64,000 nucleotides of DNA from the NCBI RefSeq assembly GCF_010686765.1, contig NZ_JAAGWF010000004.1, forward strand, positions 62,001-126,000, in the 5' to 3' direction. The position numbers and the translations under genes were made by a program. The notes under the pieces are model-generated. The model ran no database searches. It worked only from the letters and a program-made list of their open reading frames with translations, and was not told the origin of the DNA. Below, piece by piece: positions 23,176 to 32,370 of this stretch. How positions within the stretch are numbered: the first letter of the stretch is position 1; each line of letters opens with the position of its first letter. Source of the stretch: Geodermatophilus sabuli. GTDB lineage: Bacteria > Actinomycetota > Actinomycetes > Mycobacteriales > Geodermatophilaceae.

Positions 23176-25383
23176 ATGCCGCAGTCCCCCAGCCAGCAGG
23201 ACGAGACCGCCCGGCTCGACGCCGAGATCCTGTCCGACGACACCCGGCCGGTGCCGCGCGACCGCGGCCCGGTCGGCCCCGAGGGCTCCGGTCCGGCGGT
23301 GCCCCCTGCACCAGCCGGCCCCGCGCCCGCCCCGGCTGACGTCCCCGCCGACGATCCCCCTGCCCCCCGGGCCGACGATCCGGCGGTAGCGGGGATCCCG
23401 GCGCCCGGCGTCGCTGCCGACCCGGCCGACGAGGGCGAGACCCAGGACATCCGCTTCGCCCCCGGCGAGGAGCCCGGCCGCCTGCCGCCGCCCACCGCGG
23501 ACGACGCCGGCTCGACGACCGCCCTGCTCCCCCGCGACCAGCCGACCCCCGTCCCCGCGGAGCACACCGACCCGTCCGCCGGCAGCTCCCTCCCGGACGG
23601 CGGTGGCCCCGGCGGACCGCCCGACGCCGGTTCCCCGCGACCGGCCCGCCCGTGGTGGCGCCGTCCGGCCGTGCTGGCCCCCGTCGCCGCCGTCGGTGTC
23701 CTGGCCGCCGCCTACGGGGTGGACCTGCTCGTGGCCGGCGACGACGTGCCCCGCAACACCGTGGTCGCCGGCATCGACGTCGGCGGCCTGTCCCCCGCCG
23801 CCGCGGCCGAGCGGCTGGAGTCCGACCTCGCGCCGCGGGTGACGGCCGACCACGTCGTCGTCGCCGACGACGTGGAGGGCACCCTCTCCCCCGCGACGGC
23901 CGGCATCACCCTCGACGTCGACAGCACCGTGGAGTCGGCCGGCGACCAGCCGCTGAACCCGTGGACGCGGCTGGTGTCGCTGTTCACCGAGCGCGAGATC
24001 GACCCGGTCATCACCGGTGAGGACACGGCGCTGGCCGCGCAGATCGACACGATCGCCGAGCAGGTCGACCGCGCCCCGGTCGACGCCACGATCACCATCG
24101 AGGGGACGACGGCCCAGGTCGTCGCGCCCGAGGACGGCCGCACGCTGGACCGCGAGGGGGCCGCCGACGCGGTGACCGCCGCGCTGGCCTCGGGCGGAGA
24201 CCCCACCACCCCCATCGACCTGCCCGTCGACGTCACCGAGGTGTCGGTGGACGCGGCGGAGGCCGAGCGGGTGCTGGCCGGGACGGTCACCCCGGGCCTG
24301 GCCGCGCCGGTCACCGTCGTCAGCCAGGACGGCGCGACGTCGGTGGAGGTGCCCGAGACCGCGATCGGCGCCTCCCTGACCTTCACCCCGCAGGAGGACG
24401 GCACCCTCGCCGTCGCGGTGGACCCCGCCGCGCTGCAGGAGGCCATGGGGGACGACTTCGCCGCGTTCGGCACCCCCGCGGAAGACGCCCGCTTCGAGCT
24501 CTCCGGCGGGGCGGTGACGGTCGTCCCGTCCGTCGACGGGACCGGTGTCGACCCCGCCGCGCTGGCCGGTCAGCTGCTGGAGGTGCTCCCGGCGGCCGCG
24601 CCGCGCACGGTCACGGCGCAACTGGGGCCGGTCGAGGCCGAGTTCAGCACCGCGGACGCCGAGGCGCTCGGCATCCGGGAGCAGATCAGCACGTTCACGA
24701 CCAACTTCACCAGCGCGGCCAGCGGCACCAACATCCGCGTGGGCGCCGCGGAGATCGACGGCGCGCTCGTCCGGCCCGGCGAGACGTTCAGCCTCAACGA
24801 CTACACCGGGCCCCGCGGCACGGCGCAGGGCTACGTCGAGGCTGGCGTCATCAACAACGGCCAGTTCACGACCGCCGTCGGCGGCGGCATGAGCCAGGTG
24901 GCCACGACGCTGTTCAACGCGGTGTTCTTCGCCGGCCTCGAGGACGTCTTCCACAAGCCGCACAGCTACTACATCAGCCGCTACCCGGCCGGCCGCGAGG
25001 CGACCGTCTACTACGACTCGATCGACCTCGCGTTCCGCAACGACAGCGACACCGGCGTGTACATCGACACCCAGTGGACGCCGAGCTCGCTGACCGTCTC
25101 CTTCTACGGGACCAAGCGCTACGACATCGAGTCGATCAGCAGCAACCGGTTCAACCTCCGCCAGCCGGTGGTGCAGGAGAAGCCCGACGACGGCAGCTGC
25201 AGCCCGCAGGGCGGGTCCACCGGTTTCGACATCACGGTGACCCGGGTGTTCAAGGACCCGCAGAACGGCGCGGAGGTCCGGCGGGAGGACTTCCGGACCC
25301 GCTACGCCGCCGAGCCGGTCATCCGCTGCGTCCCGCCGGCCGCCCCGGCCGCTCCGGAGGGCACCGCACCCGTCCCCGGCTGA
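23176..25383 (+). CDS. VanW-family cell-wall protein with peptidoglycan-binding domains
   Basis: A 735-residue protein. A long Pro/Ala-rich cytoplasmic N-terminus (about 1-165) leads to one membrane segment (RPAVLAPVAAVGVLAAAYG) near 165-185, then an extracellular part with two PG-binding-4-like domains and a C-terminal VanW domain. The VanW core is visible as GETFSLNDYTGPRG, GGGMSQVATTLFNAVFFAGL and SRYPAGREATVYY. Such proteins act at the envelope but have no settled activity. ATG 23176 follows GGAGA; the frame stays open to ATG 23059, which lacks a ribosome site. Confidence 0.85.
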   Translation: MPQSPSQQDETARLDAEILSDDTRPVPRDRGPVGPEGSGPAVPPAPAGPAPAPADVPADDPPAPRADDPAVAGIPAPGVAADPADEGETQDIRFAPGEEPGRLPPPTADDAGSTTALLPRDQPTPVPAEHTDPSAGSSLPDGGGPGGPPDAGSPRPARPWWRRPAVLAPVAAVGVLAAAYGVDLLVAGDDVPRNTVVAGIDVGGLSPAAAAERLESDLAPRVTADHVVVADDVEGTLSPATAGITLDVDSTVESAGDQPLNPWTRLVSLFTEREIDPVITGEDTALAAQIDTIAEQVDRAPVDATITIEGTTAQVVAPEDGRTLDREGAADAVTAALASGGDPTTPIDLPVDVTEVSVDAAEAERVLAGTVTPGLAAPVTVVSQDGATSVEVPETAIGASLTFTPQEDGTLAVAVDPAALQEAMGDDFAAFGTPAEDARFELSGGAVTVVPSVDGTGVDPAALAGQLLEVLPAAAPRTVTAQLGPVEAEFSTADAEALGIREQISTFTTNFTSAASGTNIRVGAAEIDGALVRPGETFSLNDYTGPRGTAQGYVEAGVINNGQFTTAVGGGMSQVATTLFNAVFFAGLEDVFHKPHSYYISRYPAGREATVYYDSIDLAFRNDSDTGVYIDTQWTPSSLTVSFYGTKRYDIESISSNRFNLRQPVVQEKPDDGSCSPQGGSTGFDITVTRVFKDPQNGAEVRREDFRTRYAAEPVIRCVPPAAPAAPEGTAPVPG

Positions 25384-25473
25384 CCGGGCCGGAGTTCGCC
25401 CGTTCGGGCGAGCGCCGTCGGGCCCACCGGCCGGCCCGCCGTCCCCCGGGCTCCCGGCGTGCACACTGGGCCG

Positions 25474-26544
25474 GTGAGCACGGTCCTGCCCGGGGGGTCA
25501 CCGGCCCGAACCGGGAGCGGTCCGGACGACGCGACCGGTGACGGGGACAGCGGCGCGGCCGGCGCCACCGCTGCGGCCACCCCCGCGCCGGCCGGGCGAC
25601 TGGCCCGCTGGCCGGCCGCGCTCCGGGTCCCGCTGCAGGTGCTCGGCCGGACCCTGGCCAAGGCGTGGCAGGACCGGATCCTGGGGCTGTCGGCCGAGGC
25701 GGCGTTCTGGCAGATCCTGTCGGTGCCCCCGCTGCTCATCGGGTTGCTGGGCTCGCTGGGCTACCTGGGCAGCTTCATCGGCGCCGGGTCGGTCGCCGAG
25801 ATCGAGGACCAGCTGCTCACGGCCTCGGCCCAGGCGCTGACCCCCGACGTCGTCGACTCCCTGGTGCGGCCGACGCTGGCCGACATCCTCGGCTCGGGGC
25901 GGCTGGACCTGGTCAGCGTCGGCTTCCTGCTGTCGCTGTGGGCCGGCTCGTCCGCGACGGCGACCTTCATGAACACCATCGTCATCGCCTACGACCAGCG
26001 CGACGTGCGCGGCCCGATCCGGACCCGGCTCAAGGCCCTGTGGCTGTTCGTCGTCGGGATGGTCGTGGCGGTGCTGACCCTGCCGCTGCTCGTGCTGGGC
26101 CGCGAGGTGCTGGTCGGCTTGCTGCCGGTGACCTGGCGGGACACCGCCACCGTGCTGGTCAACGCCGTCTACTGGCCGGTGGTGCTGGTCGGCCTCGTCC
26201 TGGCCCTGACCAGCTTCTACCACGTGGTGCTGCCCCGCCGGCTGCCGTGGAAGCGGCACCTGCCGGGGACCCTGCTGGCGGTCGCCTTCTTCCTCGTCGC
26301 GGTGCTGCTGCTGCGCGCATACGTCGCCGACATCCTCACCGCGACGCTCCCCTACGGGGCACTGGCCACCCCGATCGCGGCGCTGCTCTTCTGCTTCTTC
26401 TTCGGCATGGCGGTGCTGCTGGGCGCCGAGCTCAACGCCACCGTCCAGGCCCGCTGGCCGGCACCGCTGCGCCGGCACGAGCGGAGGCGTCAGGAGCGGC
26501 GGGCGGCGAAGCTCGAACAGGCCCGCCGCCTGGACTTGATGTGA
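25474..26544 (+). CDS. YihY/BrkB-family membrane protein
   Basis: About 356 residues with six hydrophobic segments. The family pattern DRILGLSAEAAFWQILSVPP opens the first segment, WAGSSATATFMNTIVIAYD follows, and a basic cytoplasmic tail (RRHERRRQERRAAKLEQ) ends the chain. These were once called ribonuclease BN but are integral membrane proteins of unknown function. GTG 25474 is chosen; GTG 25459 adds five residues. It lies about 90 bp downstream of the VanW gene and converges on DUF3039. Confidence 0.82.
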   Translation: MSTVLPGGSPARTGSGPDDATGDGDSGAAGATAAATPAPAGRLARWPAALRVPLQVLGRTLAKAWQDRILGLSAEAAFWQILSVPPLLIGLLGSLGYLGSFIGAGSVAEIEDQLLTASAQALTPDVVDSLVRPTLADILGSGRLDLVSVGFLLSLWAGSSATATFMNTIVIAYDQRDVRGPIRTRLKALWLFVVGMVVAVLTLPLLVLGREVLVGLLPVTWRDTATVLVNAVYWPVVLVGLVLALTSFYHVVLPRRLPWKRHLPGTLLAVAFFLVAVLLLRAYVADILTATLPYGALATPIAALLFCFFFGMAVLLGAELNATVQARWPAPLRRHERRRQERRAAKLEQARRLDLM

Positions 26545-26605
26545 CACCGACAGGCGGCCCGCTGCAGGGTCCCGCCGCGGTCCCGCCCCGGGCAGCGGGG
26601 TCCTG
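26545..26605. terminator. Terminator-like repeat between convergent genes
   Basis: The arms CCCGCTGC (26558-26565) and GCAGCGGG (26592-26599) can pair across a GC-rich loop. It is located between the stops of the YihY and DUF3039 genes and could end both transcripts. Confidence 0.4.
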
Positions 26606-26833
26606 CTACTTCTTGAGCTGCTCGTAGACCTCCTTGCAGGCCGGGCACACCGGGCTGCCGGGCTTGGGGCTCTTGGTCACCGGGAAGACCTCGCCGCACA
26701 GGGCCTCGACCATCGTGCCCATGACCGCGCTCTCGGCGATCTTGTTCTTGCGGACGTAGTGGAAGACCTCGTTGGCGCTGCCGGTGTCGCCCTCGCGGAC
26801 GTCGGGCTTCTCGAGGAGGTCGGTGTTGCTCAC
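26606..26833 (-). CDS. DUF3039 family protein
   Basis: A 75-residue protein with NEVFHYVRKNKIAES (residues 21-35), LCGEVFPVTKSPKPGS and CPACKEVYEQL. The Cys residues of LCGE and CPAC, with the His near 25, are a likely zinc site. It matches the DUF3039 family, found widely in actinobacteria near the primary sigma factor region. Function unknown. Confidence 0.85.
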   Translation of the reverse strand: MSNTDLLEKPDVREGDTGSANEVFHYVRKNKIAESAVMGTMVEALCGEVFPVTKSPKPGSPVCPACKEVYEQLKK

Positions 26834-26925
26834 GGTGCTCCCTCAGGTCGCGGACGGCGGCCGGGAGGCGCCCGGCCACCCAACGGCGGCGACGGGCACG
26901 CTCCGCCGCCCACCATGATGGCAGG

Positions 26926-27855
26926 GTGCAGCCCGACTCCCCCGCCCTTCCCCTGCGGCTCTCCCCCGAGGTCGCCGACGCGCTCGCCGATGCCCGGCCG
27001 GTGGTCGCCCTGGAGAGCACCCTGCTGGCGCACGGCCTCCCCCGGCCGGCGAACCGCGCCGCGGCCGACCAGGTCGAGGGCGCCGTCCGGGCCGGCGGGG
27101 CCGTGCCCGCGACCATCGCCGTCCTCGACGGCGTGGCGCACGTCGGACTGACGCCCGACGAGACCGACCGGGTGTGCGCCGACCCGGACCTCGCCAAGCT
27201 CGGCGTCCGTGACCTGCCGGTCGCCCTGGCCCTGGGCGGCAGTGGGGCCACGACGGTCTCCAGCACCGCGCTGCTGGCCGCCCGGGCGGGCATCGAGGTG
27301 TTCGCCACCGGCGGCCTCGGCGGGGTGCACCGGCAGGCGGCCGACACCTTCGACGAGTCCGCCGACCTGACGGCCCTGGCCCGCACGTCGCTGGTCGTCG
27401 TCTGCGCGGGGGTGAAGTCGATCCTGGACGTGCCGGCGACCCTGGAGCGGCTGGAGTCCCTGTCGGTCACCGTCGTCGGCCACCGCACCCGCGTCTTCCC
27501 GGGCTTCTACGTCGCCGACTCCGGCTCCGTGCTGGACTGGTCGGTGGACGACGCGGAGCAGGCCGCCGCCGTGTTCGCCGCCCGGCGCGGACTCACGCCG
27601 GGCGCGGTGGTCGTGGCCAACCCGCTGCCGGTCGCCGAGCAACTGGACCGAGAGCTGCACGACCGCGTCATCGCCGGGGCGCTGGCCGCCGCCGAGGCCG
27701 CCGGCGTCCGTGGCAAGGAGGTGACCCCCTTCGTGCTCGACCACCTGCACCGGGCCAGCGAGGGGGCGACGCTCGCGGTCAACGTGCGCCTGGTCCTGCA
27801 CAACGCGGAGCTGGCCGGGCGGATCGCCGCAGCCCTCGCCGCGCTCCCCCGCTGA
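26926..27855 (+). CDS. psuG: Pseudouridine-5'-phosphate glycosidase
   Basis: A 309-residue enzyme that splits pseudouridine-5'-phosphate to uracil and ribose-5-phosphate. Conserved stretches are VVALESTLLAHGLPRP (residues 26-41, catalytic Glu), GATTVSSTALLAARAGIEVF, ATGGLGGVHR (near 130) and SVTVVGHRTRVFPGFY. The usual partner is the PfkB-type pseudouridine kinase PsuK, and such a kinase gene follows after 8 bp, but here it is frameshifted. GTG 26926. Confidence 0.93.
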   Translation: MQPDSPALPLRLSPEVADALADARPVVALESTLLAHGLPRPANRAAADQVEGAVRAGGAVPATIAVLDGVAHVGLTPDETDRVCADPDLAKLGVRDLPVALALGGSGATTVSSTALLAARAGIEVFATGGLGGVHRQAADTFDESADLTALARTSLVVVCAGVKSILDVPATLERLESLSVTVVGHRTRVFPGFYVADSGSVLDWSVDDAEQAAAVFAARRGLTPGAVVVANPLPVAEQLDRELHDRVIAGALAAAEAAGVRGKEVTPFVLDHLHRASEGATLAVNVRLVLHNAELAGRIAAALAALPR

Positions 27856-27863
27856 GCTCCGCC

Positions 27864-28740
27864 GTGGCCCGCGTCGTCGTCGTCGGGGACCTGGCCTCCG
27901 ACGTCGTCGTCGTCCTGCACGGGCAGCCGGCGCCCGGCTCGGACCGGCCCGCCTCGATCGCCACCCGCGGCGGCGGGGCCGGGGCCAACGTCGCGGCGCA
28001 CCTGGCCGCGCTGGGTACGCCGGTGGTCTTCGCCGGGTGCGCCGGCGACGACGCCGCGGGCGCCGGCCTGGTCGCGGAGCTGGTGGCCGGCGGGGTCACC
28101 GCGGCGGTGCGGGCGGTCCCCGGCGCCGCGACCGGCACGATCGTCAGCCTGGTCGAGCGGGACGGGCAGCGCAGCATGCTGGCCGACCGAGGCGCCAACC
28201 TGGCGCTGCGAGGCCGCTGACGTGCCGGCACCGGAGGCGGGCGGGCACCTGTACCTGTCCGGCTACACCCTGCTGCACCCGGACCCTCGGACCGCGGGGC
28301 TGTCCGCGCTGGCCGCGGCCGTCGCCGCCGGCTGCACGACCTCGGTCGACCCCGCCTCGACCGGGCCCCTGGCCCGCTACGGCGTCGAGGACTGGCTGGC
28401 GGACACGGCCGCGGCGACGCTGGTGCTGCCGAACGAGGCGGAGGCCGCGCTGCTCACCGGCTGCACCGACCCGGCCGACGCCGCCCGGGCCCTCGCCGGC
28501 CGGTACCCGGTCGCGGTGGTGAAGCTGGGTGCCGACGGCGCGCTGTGGGCCTCCGGCGACGTGCTGGTGCACCGGCCGGCCCATCGGGCGCGGGTGGTCG
28601 ACACCACCGGCGCGGGTGACGCGTTCGCCGCCGGTCTGCTCTCGGTCTGGCTGGCCGATCGCGGCGGGGACCCGGTGCACGCGCTGGAGGCCGGCCTGGC
28701 ACGCGCGGCCGCCGTGGTCGGCCGGCCGGGCGCCCGCTGA
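27864..28740 (+). pseudogene. PfkB-family sugar (pseudouridine?) kinase, split by a frameshift
   Basis: Two open frames, 27864-28220 and one closing at 28740, together make one PfkB kinase of about 290 residues. The first piece has the N-terminal motif GGGAGANVAAHLAALG and runs to LADRGANLAL; the second holds the substrate and ATP lids and the catalytic DTTGAGDAFAAGLLS. At about 28210 the frame breaks; restoring CGCGAG in place of CGAG would give LREAADVPAPE without a gap, so a 2-bp loss in a CG run is likely. Being next to psuG, it is probably the pseudouridine kinase. A sequencing error is the main alternative. Confidence 0.75.
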
Positions 28741-28798
28741 GGCCCCCTGCAGGGGTCCGCCGGGGTCGTGCGAGCGGTGGAGGGCAGGACGTCCTCCG
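28741..28798. repeat. Palindromic repeat between convergent genes
   Basis: It contains the perfect palindrome CCCCTGCAGGGG (28744-28755). On the reverse strand it reads CCACCGCTCGCACG, like the copy at 47645. It is placed between the PfkB stop and the DUF3099 stop. Likely a two-way terminator. Confidence 0.55.
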
Positions 28799-29140
28799 TC
28801 AGTGCTCGATGACCCGGTCCGGCCGCGCGGGGTTCTCGAGGATCCGGTCGGGGCGCGGCGGGGCGTAGCGGTTGACGTCGAGCCGCTTCTTCGGCGGCGC
28901 GTCGTTGGCCATCATCACCGCGACCCACGGCAGCACGGTGCCCAGGAACGCGAAGATCAGCGCCAGCCACAACGTCTGGTAGAAGACCGCGGCGAGCACC
29001 AGGCTGACGCCGCGGACGGCCATCGTCAGCACGTAGCGCTTCTTCCGCGCCGCGTGCTGCTCCTCCCGGCTCAGCTGGGCCTCGGTGATGAGGACCGGCT
29101 GCGGCCGGCGGGGACGCGCGGGCTGCTGGCTCGTGGCCAC
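28799..29140 (-). CDS. DUF3099 family membrane protein
   Basis: A 113-residue protein with two hydrophobic segments (VLTMAVRGVSLVLAAVFY and LALIFAFLGTVLPWVAVMM) between a basic N-terminus and a Pro/Arg-rich tail. The layout and the start (PVLITEAQLSREEQHAARKKRY) match DUF3099. GTG 29140 follows GGAAGG; the longer reading to 29266 is not coding-like. Function unknown. It shares the DUF3039/psuG neighbourhood usual for actinobacteria. Confidence 0.8.
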   Translation of the reverse strand: MATSQQPARPRRPQPVLITEAQLSREEQHAARKKRYVLTMAVRGVSLVLAAVFYQTLWLALIFAFLGTVLPWVAVMMANDAPPKKRLDVNRYAPPRPDRILENPARPDRVIEH

Positions 29141-29304
29141 GGACTTCCTTCCCTCCGCCGACCGGGTGACCGGCACTCGGCAGATCCCTCCGCAGCTGTG
29201 CGTGCCCGGCGTCCCGACGGCGCCTGGGTCCCGGCACAACCCCGGGTCCGTCGCCCATCGTGCCACCGGATCCCGGGCGGTGCAGGCACCCCGGAGTTGC
29301 GTTC

Positions 29305-29889
29305 TCAGCCGCCCGCAGCGGCCTTCGCGGCCTGCTTGGCGGCCTGCTTGGACGAGCGCACCTCGGCCAGGGACTCAGGGCCGGTGATGTCGGCGACCGA
29401 ACGGCGGGAGCCCTCCTCGCCGTAGGCGCCGGCGGCCTCCCGCCAGCCGGGCGGGGTCACGCCGTACTGCTTGCCGAGCAGGGCCACGAAGATCTTCGCC
29501 TTCTGCGCGCCGAAGCCCGGCAGCTCCCCGACCCGCGCCAGCAGCGCCGCGCCGTCCGGGGCGTCGGTCCAGAGCGCCTCGGCCCTGCCGTCGTACCGCT
29601 CGACCAGCAGCCGGCACAGCGCCTGGGTCCGGGCGGCCATCGAGCCCGGGTACCGGTGGACGGCCGGCGGTCCCCGGAACACGCGCGTCAGGTCGTCGGG
29701 GTCGTGGGTGGCGAGCCGCGCGGCGTCCAGGTGGTCGATCCCCAGCCGGTCGGCCAGCAGACGAGGACCACCGAAGGCGCGTTCCATCGGGAACTGCTGG
29801 TCGAACAGCATGCCGAGGAGCAGGGCCAGCGGGTCGCGGCCGAGCAGCTCGTCGGCGGCGTCGTCCTGGGTGATGTGGAGTGTCGGCAC
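29305..29889 (-). CDS. HhH-GPD-type base-excision DNA repair protein
   Basis: A 194-residue protein of the uncharacterised actinobacterial HhH-GPD group. The helix-hairpin-helix reads LARVGELPGFGAQKAKIFVALL (about 115-135). The N-terminus, DPLALLLGMLFDQQFPMERAF, is the usual fold start. It lacks the Cys-rich FeS motif of Nth/MutY. A lysine/alanine-rich tail (SSKQAAKQAAKAAAGG) may bind DNA. GTG 29889. Confidence 0.82.
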   Translation of the reverse strand: MPTLHITQDDAADELLGRDPLALLLGMLFDQQFPMERAFGGPRLLADRLGIDHLDAARLATHDPDDLTRVFRGPPAVHRYPGSMAARTQALCRLLVERYDGRAEALWTDAPDGAALLARVGELPGFGAQKAKIFVALLGKQYGVTPPGWREAAGAYGEEGSRRSVADITGPESLAEVRSSKQAAKQAAKAAAGG

Positions 29890-29960
29890 GCGAGGATCCT
29901 GCCGCACCCCGGGCCCAGACGGTCCGGGCTGACGCCGGCTTCCCCGGCCGGACCGGACCG

Positions 29961-30587
29961 TCAGCCGCTGGTGAACCGCGCCGCGCTCGGACCGGAGAGC
30001 GACCCGGCCGGCAGGCGGCGGTCCATGAGGACCAGGAGGAGGTGGCGGGCTCGCCCGCGCAGCGGTTCACCGTCCCCGAAGGCCCAGTCGAGGTCGTCCG
30101 CCTCGAGCCGGGTCCCGGTCAGGTCCAGACCGGAGTGCCGCAGGCTCAGCGGGGTCGTCGCGTGGTCGAGGACGACGCGCAGGGCCCGCTCGCTGACCGG
30201 GTGCTCGACGCCCAGCGGGACGGTGACGTCCAGACCGTGGACGACGTCGTGGGTGAGCGCACCCGCCAGCCCGCCGCCCGGGGGCTTCCACGGGTGGGCC
30301 ACGTTGGTCCGCCAGCCGTCGAGGAGCACGCCGATCGGCGCCTGGGCGTCCCGGCGGGCGACCCGGTCGGCCATCCGCGCGAAACTCCCCCGGGACCGCA
30401 GCAGCTCGGCGAGGAACCGTGGGGCCGGGTAGCGGAAGGGCATCGTCATGTGCGCGACGACCTCGCGCACGCGCCAGCCCGAGCACAGCGACGGGGTGTT
30501 CCAGTCGGACTCGGACAGGCCGTCGAGCACGTCGCCGAACGACGCGCGCTCGGTCGTGATCGTGGCCATCAGATCGGTGGTCGTCAT
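29961..30587 (-). CDS. Mycothiol-type DinB/maleylpyruvate isomerase family protein
   Basis: A 208-residue four-helix DinB-like protein. SLCSGWRVREVVAHMTMPF (residues about 35-53) and ALTHDVVHGLDVTVPLG carry the His residues that usually bind metal in mycothiol-dependent enzymes. A conserved C-terminal part (DLDWAFGDGEPLRGRARHLLLVLM) follows. It may conjugate or isomerise with mycothiol. Its ATG overlaps the stop of the SRPBCC gene (ATGA). Confidence 0.8.
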   Translation of the reverse strand: MTTTDLMATITTERASFGDVLDGLSESDWNTPSLCSGWRVREVVAHMTMPFRYPAPRFLAELLRSRGSFARMADRVARRDAQAPIGVLLDGWRTNVAHPWKPPGGGLAGALTHDVVHGLDVTVPLGVEHPVSERALRVVLDHATTPLSLRHSGLDLTGTRLEADDLDWAFGDGEPLRGRARHLLLVLMDRRLPAGSLSGPSAARFTSG

Positions 30588-31030
30588 GACCGTTCCGCCC
30601 GGGTCAGCCGGTCCAGGTGGGCGGCGAAGCGGTCGAGGGAGGTGCGGAAGCCCGCCTGCGCACCCGGGTCCAGCATCTGCGCCGGCACGTGGGCCTGTTC
30701 GATGTCGACCTGGGTGCGGTCGTCGCCGAGGTCGGTGAACCGGACGGTGACGGTCATCCCGGAGTGGGCCTCGACCCACGACAGCCGCTCCGGCGCGCTG
30801 ACCTCGGTGTAGCGGGCGCTCGTCGGGTAGGTGCTGCCGTCCGCGTCGTTGACCATGACCGTCGTGAAGGCGCCGCCGGGACGGGCGTCGACGGTGATCT
30901 GGTCCAGCGGCGTGGTGACGCCGATGGGACCCCAGAAGTGGGTCATGTGCTCCGGTTCCACCATGCAGCTGAAGACCAGCTCCCGAGGAGCGTCGAAGAC
31001 GCGGGTGTAGCGCAGGACGTGCTCAGTCAC
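30584..31030 (-). CDS. SRPBCC/AHSA1-like protein
   Basis: A 148-residue START-like domain, RYTRVFDAPRELVFSCMVEP and MTHFWGPIGVTTP at the N-terminus and a long C-terminal helix (DRFAAHLDRLTRAERS). Proteins of this type are almost always encoded beside an ArsR-type regulator, as here. Ligand unknown. GTG 31030 overlaps the ArsR stop by 8 bp. Confidence 0.83.
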   Translation of the reverse strand: MTEHVLRYTRVFDAPRELVFSCMVEPEHMTHFWGPIGVTTPLDQITVDARPGGAFTTVMVNDADGSTYPTSARYTEVSAPERLSWVEAHSGMTVTVRFTDLGDDRTQVDIEQAHVPAQMLDPGAQAGFRTSLDRFAAHLDRLTRAERS

Positions 31031-31379
31031 GGTGATCTCCGTTCGAGGGCGTGTGCACGGTGCGGAGGTGCTCGTCGAGCTTGTCGAAGCGCTCGGACCA
31101 CAGGCGCCGATTCGTCTCGATCCAGTCCACGGCGGCGTCCAGGGCCTCCCTCTCCAGGTGGCAGGGACGGAACTGCGCCTCGCGGCGTCTGGTGATCAGC
31201 CCCGAGCGCTCGAGCACCTTCAGGTGCTTGGAGATCCCGGGGAGGCTCAGGGCGAACGGTTCGGCCAACTCGTTCACCGTCGCGTCGCCGGTCGCCAGCC
31301 GGGCCAGGATGGCCCGTCGGGTCGGATCGGCCAGCGCGGCGAACGTGGCGTCGAGCCGCTGCTCGAGCGCCGACGTCAC
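31023..31379 (-). CDS. ArsR-family transcriptional regulator
   Basis: A 118-residue winged helix-turn-helix. FAALADPTRRAILARLATG (residues 13-31), LSLPGISKHLKVLERSGLI (recognition helix) and RPCHLEREALDAAVDWIE are typical of the SRPBCC-linked ArsR group, which lack metal Cys sites. It heads the ArsR-SRPBCC-DinB operon and probably controls it through the AT-rich site just upstream. Confidence 0.87.
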   Translation of the reverse strand: MTSALEQRLDATFAALADPTRRAILARLATGDATVNELAEPFALSLPGISKHLKVLERSGLITRRREAQFRPCHLEREALDAAVDWIETNRRLWSERFDKLDEHLRTVHTPSNGDHRD

Positions 31380-31406
31380 GCCGTGACCCCGGTTGCCGCC
31401 ATGGAT

Positions 31407-31435
31407 GTTAGTTAACCGTGTAGCTAATTAACCGT
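31407..31435 (-). promoter_or_regulatory. AT-rich operator-like site upstream of the ArsR operon
   Basis: An AT-rich island in a GC-rich region. TTAACCGT occurs twice (31412-31419 and 31428-31435), 16 bp apart, within a loose dyad GTTAGTTA...TAATTAAC (31407-31432). It lies 28 bp from the ArsR GTG start. It is probably both promoter and autoregulation site. Confidence 0.5.
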
Positions 31436-31691
31436 CAAGCTGAATGGGCCGGTCGACCAGCACAGCGCGTCGCGATGGCGTTCGACTCTGCCCGGACGGG
31501 TAGGGCACGTCCACGGCCGTCCGGATCCCGGGGTGCGGACGACCCAGACCCGGCGGTCCAGAACCGTGGCCGCCGGGTCGCCCCGCTCCGCTCGGGTCAC
31601 TCCCGTCGGCACGTCGCCCGCGGGATCCCGGCACCGCGGGCGTCGGCACGCCGGTGGCCCGGTCCGGCGGGCGCCGGGCGAGGATGGCCGG
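31436..31691. other. Gap between the ArsR operon and dtd
   Basis: No gene supported. Both-strand open frames here are GC shadows without ribosome sites. The dtd promoter is presumably near its right end. Confidence 0.35.
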
Positions 31692-32123
31692 GTGCGCGCG
31701 GTGGTCAGCAGGGTCGCGACGGCGGCGGTGCGGGTGGACGGCGAGGTCGTCGGCGAGATCGGGTCGGGACTGCTGGCGCTCGTGGGCGTCGGCCGGGCGG
31801 ACGACGCCGACCGGGCCCGGCTGCTGGCCCGCAAGGTGCACGAGCTGCGGGTCTTCCCCACCGACGACGGCGCCCGGTCGGTGGCCGACCTGGGCCTGCC
31901 GGTGCTCGTCGTCAGCCAGTTCACGCTCTACGCCGACACCCGCAAGGGCCGCCGTCCCTCGTGGGACGCCGCCGCGCCCGGTGACGTGGCCCAGCCGCTG
32001 GTGGAGGAGCTCGTCGCTGAGCTGCGCCGACGTGGGAGCGAGGTGGCGACGGGGGTGTTCGGGGCCCGGATGGCGGTGTCGTCGGTCAACGACGGCCCGA
32101 TGACCTTGCTGCTGGAGGTCTGA
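31692..32123 (+). CDS. dtd: D-aminoacyl-tRNA deacylase
   Basis: A 143-residue enzyme that removes D-amino acids and glycine from mischarged tRNA. All family marks are present: [18 protein letters not shown] at the start, the catalytic [17 protein letters not shown] (about 78-94) and the cross-subunit [18 protein letters not shown] near the C-terminus; the last has MA where many have MQ. GTG 31692 fits the family length. Monocistronic. Confidence 0.95.
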   Translation: MRAVVSRVATAAVRVDGEVVGEIGSGLLALVGVGRADDADRARLLARKVHELRVFPTDDGARSVADLGLPVLVVSQFTLYADTRKGRRPSWDAAAPGDVAQPLVEELVAELRRRGSEVATGVFGARMAVSSVNDGPMTLLLEV

Positions 32124-32370
32124 GTCCCGCAGCCCGGGGTATCAGACGGTGACGCAACACACGGCCTGTGCATCTGCTGTCAACCGGGTGCTCGTGGAAC
32201 ACCAGGGCGGGTCCGGGCCGTTGTGCAGTGCGTACCACATCGGATCACAGAGGGCTGAGGCCGGCTGACGGAGCCGGTCCCCGGGCCCCACCCACGACGC
32301 GCGGATGCGCCACCGCCTCACCGACGACCGGCGGCTGCATCCGAACCGAAGGCAAGGACGAAGACAGATC

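Noticed and set aside
31424-31924. Reverse-strand frames between the ArsR operon and dtd
   Set aside because: Ser/Arg/Pro-rich, partly opposite dtd, no ribosome site.
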